Shown in pieces: positions 59,627 to 64,000 of a DNA stretch of 64,000 nucleotides (positions are counted from its first letter, which is position 1; the number at the start of each line of letters is the position of its first letter). Under the pieces are notes generated by a model. That model ran no database searches, had not been told where the DNA came from, and saw only the letters and a list, made by a program, of their open reading frames with translations. This DNA comes from JBQTKD01 sp052389435. Its GTDB lineage: Bacteria > Actinomycetota > Actinomycetes > Sporichthyales > Sporichthyaceae. The stretch covers positions 1 to 64,000 of the forward strand of contig JBQTIB010000080.1 of NCBI GenBank assembly GCA_052389435.1, written 5' to 3'. Made by a program: the position numbers and the translations under genes.

Positions 59627-60327
59627 GCACCGACCAGCCCGTATCGCATCCGTCCGACGTCCCCCGCGCGCGCTCGGTCAAGTCGACGTTTCTCACCCCT
59701 GCGGTCGCCGAGTACCTGGCCACCCAGAGCCCCGCGGTCGACGACGTGCTCGCCGAACTCGCCGACTACACCGCAGGCCTGGGGTCCATCTCCGGCATGC
59801 AGATCGCCCCGGACCAGGGCGCCCTGCTGACCATGCTGACCAGGCTCGTGGCGCCGCGTTTCGCCGTCGAGGTGGGAACGTTCACCGGCTACTCCTCCAT
59901 CTGCATCGCCCGCGGGCTGGCCGACGGGGGACGGCTGCTGTGCTGCGACCTCAGCGAGGAGTGGACCTCGGTGGCCCGCACGTACTGGGAGCGGGCAGGC
60001 GTCGTCGACCGCATCGAACTGCGCCTGGCGCCGGCGCTGGAGACCCTGCAACTTCTGCCGGGCGACCCGCAGATCGACCTCGCCTTCATCGACGCGGACA
60101 AGACCGGGTACCGCTCCTACTGGGACGAGATCGTGCCGCGCCTGCGCCCCGGCGGACTGCTGCTCGTCGACAACGTGCTCTGGTCCGGACGGCTCGCCGA
60201 CCCGGCCAACCGGGAGGTCGACACGATCGCCCTGCGCGAGTTCAACGACTACGTCCGTACCGACGCCCGCGTCGAGGCCGTCCTGGTGCCGATCGCCGAC
60301 GGGCTGACGCTCGCCCGACGCCGCTAG
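59623..60327 (+). CDS. Class I SAM O-methyltransferase (COMT type)
   Basis: O-methyltransferase family 3 protein of 234 residues. SAM motif E-V-G-T-F-T-G-Y-S-S (about 87-96), D-L-S-E-E-W (acidic loop), metal site I-D-A-D-K and G-G-L-L-L-V-D-N-V-L-W-S-G. Metal-dependent methylation of a hydroxyl on an unknown small molecule, such as a catechol. ATGA overlap with nhaA suggests cotranscription. A GC-rich palindrome (60332-60349) follows the stop. Confidence 0.92.
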   Translation: MSTDQPVSHPSDVPRARSVKSTFLTPAVAEYLATQSPAVDDVLAELADYTAGLGSISGMQIAPDQGALLTMLTRLVAPRFAVEVGTFTGYSSICIARGLADGGRLLCCDLSEEWTSVARTYWERAGVVDRIELRLAPALETLQLLPGDPQIDLAFIDADKTGYRSYWDEIVPRLRPGGLLLVDNVLWSGRLADPANREVDTIALREFNDYVRTDARVEAVLVPIADGLTLARRR

Positions 60328-60331
60328 GCAG

Positions 60332-60349
60332 GCCGGCCCGCGGGCCGGC
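60332..60349 (+). terminator. GC-rich palindrome after the O-methyltransferase gene
   Basis: GCCGGCCCGCGGGCCGGC, an 18-bp perfect palindrome starting 4 nt after the stop at 60327. Likely terminator for nhaA and the O-methyltransferase gene. Confidence 0.6.
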
Positions 60350-60419
60350 GCCACGGCTCCGAGCAGCAGCCACGGCGGCGGCAAGCCCGACGCCGACGGC
60401 CACCACGACCGCGTGGCCG

Positions 60420-60505
60420 GCGCTCATGGATGACCGCAGGCCCGTTCCGGCGCCCGATCTGTCCGGTGTGCGCGGTCCTGTGCTCATGCAGGAGCGCAGG
60501 CCACG
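60420..60505. repeat. Second locus of the 60-bp repeat family
   Basis: One full unit (60420-60479) and a partial copy (60480-60505) match the hutH-hutU repeat (16721-16860) in order and period: GCGCTCATG-GATGACCGC, GGCCCG, GGCGCCCGATCTGTCCGGT. Conserved segments alternate with diverged ones. It fills the gap between an O-methyltransferase and a response-regulator gene. Confidence 0.75.
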
Positions 60506-60519
60506 GCCCGGTGGAGGGG

Positions 60520-61299
60520 TCAGGGGGTGTCCGCTCGGACGGAGCGGCGGGCCAGGACCTCGCGCAGGGCGCGGGTGTGGCGGCGGCTCACGGGCAGTTC
60601 GGTGCCGCCGAGGACGACGCTGGCCCGCCCGGCGCTCATCCGCACCTCCTCGACGTGCGCGAGCGCGACGAGGTAGCTGCGGTGGATGCGGACGAATCCG
60701 GCCTGGGCCCAGCGTTCGGCGAGCGTGGCCATCGGAATCCGAACCAGGTGCGTGCCGCCCGCGGTGTGCAGGCGGGCGTAGTCGCCGTGCGCCTGGACGT
60801 AGCGCACGTCCGCGCGGTGGACGAAGCGCGTCACGCCGGCGAGTTCGATCGCGATCGGCTCGGCCGCCGAGGCCGGGACCGGCTCGTTCGCGGGCTGCGG
60901 GGGGCTGGGCGGGTGCTGGGCGGCGATCCGGCGGACCGCCTCCGCCAGCCGGTCGGGTCGGATCGGCTTGAGCACGTAGTCCACCGCGTCGAGGTCGAAC
61001 GCCGCGACGGCGTGCGCGTCGTAGGCGGTGACGAACACCAGGGCGGGCGGATCGGGACGGGTCGCCAACGACCGGGCGAGGTCCACCCCGGACCGTCCGG
61101 GCATCCGGATGTCGAGGAACACCGCGTCCGGCTCGGACTCGGCGAGGACCCGCTGCGCCTCGGCGCTGCTTCCGGCGGTCAACACCCGGCCCACGCGGGG
61201 ATCGCGGCCGAGCAGGTAGCTGAGCTCGGACAGCGCGGGCGGCTCGTCGTCGACGGCGAGGACGGTGAGGCCGGCGCCCGGCTCGGCTCGGTCGCTCAC
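60520..61299 (-). CDS. LytTR-type response regulator
   Basis: Response regulator of 259 residues: receiver domain (about 10-130; acidic pair D17-D18, phospho-acceptor D63 in F-L-D-I-R-M-P-G, and conserved Lys in Y-V-L-K-P) and C-terminal LytTR DNA-binding domain (about 155-255; V-R-Y-V-Q-A-H-G-D-Y-A-R, F-V-R-I-H-R-S-Y-L-V, L-P-V-S-R-R). It is the partner of the histidine kinase whose stop it overlaps by GTGA. The target genes are not identifiable here. Confidence 0.94.
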   Translation of the reverse strand: MSDRAEPGAGLTVLAVDDEPPALSELSYLLGRDPRVGRVLTAGSSAEAQRVLAESEPDAVFLDIRMPGRSGVDLARSLATRPDPPALVFVTAYDAHAVAAFDLDAVDYVLKPIRPDRLAEAVRRIAAQHPPSPPQPANEPVPASAAEPIAIELAGVTRFVHRADVRYVQAHGDYARLHTAGGTHLVRIPMATLAERWAQAGFVRIHRSYLVALAHVEEVRMSAGRASVVLGGTELPVSRRHTRALREVLARRSVRADTP

Positions 61300-62447
61300 A
61301 GCTTCACCACCGCCGGCTGGAACTTCGGTACCCGGAAGCTCACCGTGGTTCCCGCGCCCGGTGCCGTAACCACGGTCAAGCCGTAGAAGTCGCCGAACAG
61401 GCGTCGCAGGCGCTCGTCGACGTTGCCCAGGCCGATGCCCGTCGCCTCGCCGCGTCCGGACAGGGCCGCCCGCAGGTGGTCCTGCGTCATTCCCACGCCG
61501 TCGTCCTCGACGCTGAGCAGGCAGTCCGAACCGGCGTCCTCGGCGACGACGAGCACGTGCCCGGTCTCGGTCTTGCCCTCGAGGCCGTGGCGCACGGCGT
61601 TCTCCACCAGCGGCTGCAGGCACAGGAACGGCACCGACACTCCCAGCACCTCCGGGGCGACGCGAAAGGTGAACTGCAGGCGTTCCCCGAACCGGGCACG
61701 CTCCAGGAGCATGTACCGGTCGATCGAGCGCAGCTCGTCGGAGAGCGTGGTGAAGTCCCCCGTCGGCCGGAAGGAGTAGCGGGTGAAGTCGGCGAAGTCC
61801 AGCAGCAGTTCGCGGGCGCGGTCCGGGTCGGTGCGAACGAAGCTGGCGATGGCCGAGAGCGAGTTGTAGATGAAGTGCGGCGAAATCTGCGCCCGCAGCG
61901 CGCGCACCTGCGCCTCCGCGACGCGTGCGCGGCTCGAGTCGAGCTCGGCCAACTCCAGCTGCCCGGACATCCACCGTCCGACTTCGTCGACGGCCCGCAC
62001 CAGGCCGGTTGAGGTCCCCTCCGACCAGGCGGAGAACGTCCCCACGACGACCGAACCGGTGATCAGCGGGGTGACGACGACGTCCCGAACGGGCACCTTC
62101 GGCGCACTTGCGTGCGCGACCCGGGTACCGGCGCCGCGCAGGACCGGACCCGCGTGCTCCATCGCGACCGGGCCGAACTGCGCCTGGCCGACCCCGTCCC
62201 AGGCCAACAGCCGCTCGGTGTCGGTGATCGCGACCGCGTGCGTGCCCAACAGCGCCCGCAGGTGCCCGGCGGCCTTCGCGGCTGCGTCCGGGCCCAGCCC
62301 ACCGCGCAGCGCCGGCGAGGCCAACGAGGCCAGGTGCAGCGTCTGGAACGTTGCGCGGTCCGCGGCGGCGCCCCCGTCGCGACCGCGGCCGAGCGAGGAC
62401 CCCGCGCGAGCCCGTCGCCGCCGGAGCGCGCCGGCCAGTCCCACCAT
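61296..62447 (-). CDS. LytS-like sensor histidine kinase
   Basis: Soluble-looking kinase of 383 residues. An N-terminal GAF-like domain (about 35-165) precedes the LytS-type His_kinase motif A-Q-I-S-P-H191-F-I-Y-N-S-L-S-A-I and a HATPase domain (P-L-V-E-N-A-V-R-H-G, then V-E-D-D-G-V-G-M, G-I-G-L-G-N-V-D-E-R-L). No 5TM receptor domain or obvious membrane helix is present, so the signal is probably cytoplasmic. ATG start; transcribed first in the pair with the LytTR regulator. Confidence 0.93.
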   Translation of the reverse strand: MVGLAGALRRRRARAGSSLGRGRDGGAAADRATFQTLHLASLASPALRGGLGPDAAAKAAGHLRALLGTHAVAITDTERLLAWDGVGQAQFGPVAMEHAGPVLRGAGTRVAHASAPKVPVRDVVVTPLITGSVVVGTFSAWSEGTSTGLVRAVDEVGRWMSGQLELAELDSSRARVAEAQVRALRAQISPHFIYNSLSAIASFVRTDPDRARELLLDFADFTRYSFRPTGDFTTLSDELRSIDRYMLLERARFGERLQFTFRVAPEVLGVSVPFLCLQPLVENAVRHGLEGKTETGHVLVVAEDAGSDCLLSVEDDGVGMTQDHLRAALSGRGEATGIGLGNVDERLRRLFGDFYGLTVVTAPGAGTTVSFRVPKFQPAVVKL

Positions 62448-62539
62448 CGCCCACCGCCCCTCGAGTCTGACCGCACGCTAGTTCCTCTCGCCGCCGGGCC
62501 CCAGCGGACGCGCCCCGCCGACTCGGAATCCTCCTCACG

Positions 62540-62718
62540 TCCAGTGAAGCCGGTGGTTGCGGGCGGGTCCTCGCGTGGAGGGCGCTTCACACGTCGGGGG
62601 GTCGCTTCACTCGTCGTGGGGCGTGGTTTCCCGCGAGTGGAGCGGGACGCCGGCGAGTGAAGCCGCCGGTTGTGGGAGTGGAGCGGGACGGTGGCGAGTG
62701 AAGCCGGCGGCCGCGCGG
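62540..62718. repeat. GTGAAGC-type repeats upstream of the Fic-like gene
   Basis: The gap 62448-62758 has no gene. It holds two tandem 41-bp units (62637-62677 and 62678-62718) with GTGGAGCGGGACG and GGCGAGTGAAGCCG blocks, plus inverted GCTTCAC copies at about 62583 and 62613. The same GGCGAGTGAAGC element occurs at 18656, between hutU and the ABC genes. Confidence 0.65.
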
Positions 62719-62758
62719 GCGGGCGTGGGTTGGGGGTGGGCGGACCTAGGCTCGGGTC

Positions 62759-63538
62759 GTGACTGTGGATCGTTTCGCGGCGGTGGCCGCGCTGCCCGGC
62801 GTCGGCGAGGCGGCGCAACGGGTCGCCGCAGCCCTCGACCGGCTCGCCCGGCGCCGGACGCTGCAATTGGACCCCGGCCAGATTCGGGCCGAGCTGACGC
62901 TGCGCGCGGCACGGGCCGGCGCCCTGCTCGCCGGACGCGAGGTCGACATGGTCGCCCTGCGCGAAGCCACCGCCGACGACGACGCCGTTCGCGCCGCCAT
63001 GCGCATCGTCGCCGATCTGCCCGCGCTGCTGCCCGTGTGGGAACACGCCCCGCGGCAGGCGCTCGCCCGGCTGCACACCCTCGCCGCCTCCGAGAACACC
63101 GGCGCCGAACACCTCGGACGGCCCGCCTCCGCCGCGGCGGCCGCCAGGCTCGACGTGCTCGCCGACGCCCTCGCCGAAAAAACCACCGCCCCCGCCGTCG
63201 TCGTGGCGGCGATCGTCCACGCCGAGGTCCTGCACTCGGCAGCATTTGGCGAGGCGGGCGGCCTCGTCGCACGCGCCGCCGCCAGACTCGTCCTGATCGG
63301 ACGGGGGGCCGATCCGCACGGCGTCGTCGCGCCCGAGCTCGGCCACGCCGCCATGGGACTGACGGAATATCAGAAAGCGCTGGGACTCTACGGGAACGGG
63401 GGCGCGACGGGCGTCGCAGCCTGGATCGTGCACTGCGCACAGGCCGTCGACGTCGCGGTGCTCGAGGCCTCGCAGGTCGCCATGGTGGTCCGGCCCGGCG
63501 TACGCGCCTCCGCCTACGGGCGCGCCGAAGAAAACTGA
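62759..63538 (+). CDS. Degenerate Fic-fold-like protein
   Basis: Protein of 259 residues, helical. Residues 42-70 (L-R-A-A-R-A-G-A-L-L-A-G) follow the Fic N-terminal inhibitory-helix pattern. The Fic core is recognisable at 150-185: A-A-I-V-H-A-E-V-L-H then A161-A-F-G-E-A-G-G-L-V-A-R172. Compared with the active motif H-x-F-x-(D/E)-G-N-G-R-x-x-R, the catalytic His, the Asn and the first Arg are lost while Phe, Glu, Gly and the last Arg remain. So an AMP-transferase is unlikely. Relatives are often labelled oxidoreductase, without clear basis. GTG 62759. Confidence 0.72.
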   Translation: MTVDRFAAVAALPGVGEAAQRVAAALDRLARRRTLQLDPGQIRAELTLRAARAGALLAGREVDMVALREATADDDAVRAAMRIVADLPALLPVWEHAPRQALARLHTLAASENTGAEHLGRPASAAAAARLDVLADALAEKTTAPAVVVAAIVHAEVLHSAAFGEAGGLVARAAARLVLIGRGADPHGVVAPELGHAAMGLTEYQKALGLYGNGGATGVAAWIVHCAQAVDVAVLEASQVAMVVRPGVRASAYGRAEEN

Positions 63539-63578
63539 TCAATCGTCAGTTCGCTCGCGGGCCGGGCACAACTGCGAA

Positions 63579-63604
63579 CGGCGCCCCTCGAACGAGGGGC
63601 GCCG
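63579..63604 (+). terminator. Terminator hairpin after the Fic-like gene
   Basis: CGGCGCCCCTCG (63579-63590) pairs perfectly with CGAGGGGCGCCG (63593-63604), about 40 nt after the stop at 63538; usable in both directions. Confidence 0.8.
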
Positions 63605-63899
63605 CGCACGGTGTGTCCTAGGGGCTAGCAAGCGTGCCAACGCAAATCGCCGGACCAGGACCAGCCTGTCACGACGGCCCGTACATGGGCAGGTAGCCGC
63701 GTGGGTACCCGTTCGGACACTGACGGTGTGGGGTGGTCCGGACTCCGTCGCGATCAGCGTTCGGAACGCTCCAACCACCAACAGGTGTACTCCGGCTTTG
63801 CCCGCCGCGCAAGGTTACCGAGCGGTTCTCCACGCCCACCCACGGCGCGTCGCGGACACCAGAGACGCAATGGCCGGATGTGTCGCAAGTGCTCCGACC
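63605..63899. other. Intergenic region with possible structured RNA
   Basis: No gene is supported. An 8-bp pairing (CCGGACCA at 63650-63657 with TGGTCCGG at 63734-63741) would close a structure of about 90 nt that contains GGGTACCC. No tRNA, riboswitch or known actinobacterial RNA could be matched. Confidence 0.25.
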
Positions 63900-64000
63900 T
63901 CAGGCCGACGCACGCCTCGAAGAAAGCCACCACACCGTCGCCGCCCCGATCGCCGCAGCCGCCACCGCAGTCGCCGCCACCACCGTCGTACTCGGCTTGG
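63900..64000 (-). CDS. C-terminal end of a membrane protein (partial)
   Basis: The last 32 codons and the TGA (63900-63902) of a minus-strand gene that continues past the window. They encode a hydrophobic helix rich in Ala/Val (T-T-V-V-A-A-T-A-V-A-A-A-A-I-G) followed by W-W-L and a basic S-S-R-R-A-S-A tail, as in a C-terminal membrane anchor. The plus-strand readings of this stretch are Arg-rich and not protein-like. The family cannot be told from this fragment. Confidence 0.5.
   Translation of the reverse strand, partial: KPSTTVVAATAVAAAAIGAATVWWLSSRRASA

Noticed and set aside
63605..63899. tRNA gene
   Set aside because: No cloverleaf with acceptor, anticodon and T-arm could be folded by eye.

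Overview
The window is a stretch of a very G+C-rich chromosome with short intergenic gaps, many GTG starts and four-base ATGA/GTGA overlaps. The gene content is that of an actinomycete: an F420-dependent luciferase-like oxidoreductase, an EtfD-type iron-sulfur membrane reductase, HspR with HAIR-like operators, the block crp-nth-tlpA-like-Nudix-marP-ephE-like-holin-like-nhaA (the order known around Rv3676 to Rv3669 in mycobacteria), and type VII-associated and META-domain proteins. A Frankiales or Sporichthya-like host is a guess only. No rRNA, tRNA, CRISPR array, IS element, integrase or prophage was recognised, so this looks like core and near-core chromosome.

Layout. 0-9.4 kb: small membrane and secreted proteins and an F420 oxidoreductase. 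Then comes an NAD-linked module: a frameshifted SPFH/band-7 gene, an NAD-kinase-like gene and the Nudix regulator NrtR, with three matching operators of the form TCGTC-N5-GACGA. Next are an iron-box-controlled FEA1-like lipoprotein and a DUF1326/DUF2182 pair divergent from a TetR regulator. 9.4-15 kb: an orphan C5 DNA methyltransferase, an SDR, EtfD and an AI-2E family permease. 15-26 kb: the histidine utilisation cluster hutH, hutU, an OpuC/ProU-type ABC transporter, an M20 amidohydrolase, hutF and hutI. 26-36 kb: a secreted thermolysin-like protease, then dnaK-grpE-dnaJ-hspR and clpB. 36-47 kb: a STAS protein, a META lipoprotein, a secreted beta-propeller, two sulfotransferases plus a degenerate copy, FKBP, pyrE, a SpoU methyltransferase, a CoA-disulfide-reductase-like flavoprotein, class I aldolase, an Imm10-like protein and DUF2277. 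47-51 kb: a branched-chain amino acid ABC operon with livM and livG fused. 51-60 kb: the crp-marP-ephE-nhaA block. 60-64 kb: a LytS/LytTR two-component pair, a Fic-fold-like protein and the C-terminal end of a membrane protein.

How genes work together. The hut genes would turn histidine into glutamate (HutH, HutU, HutI, HutF, and probably the M20 enzyme in place of HutG). The transporter is translationally coupled inside this cluster, but its ATPase has lost the Q-loop Gln, the Walker B Glu and the H-loop His. The chaperone genes form an HspR regulon. The NrtR boxes tie the SPFH/NAD-kinase-like operon to the nrtR gene.

Points most worth a second look: the pseudo-ATPase with a long Pro-rich tail inside the hut operon; the NrtR operator set with the frameshifted SPFH gene; the Fic-like protein that has lost its catalytic motif; the EphE-like hydrolase with Gly at the nucleophile position; and several families of intergenic palindromic or 60-bp repeats, one of them shared between two loci 43.7 kb apart.
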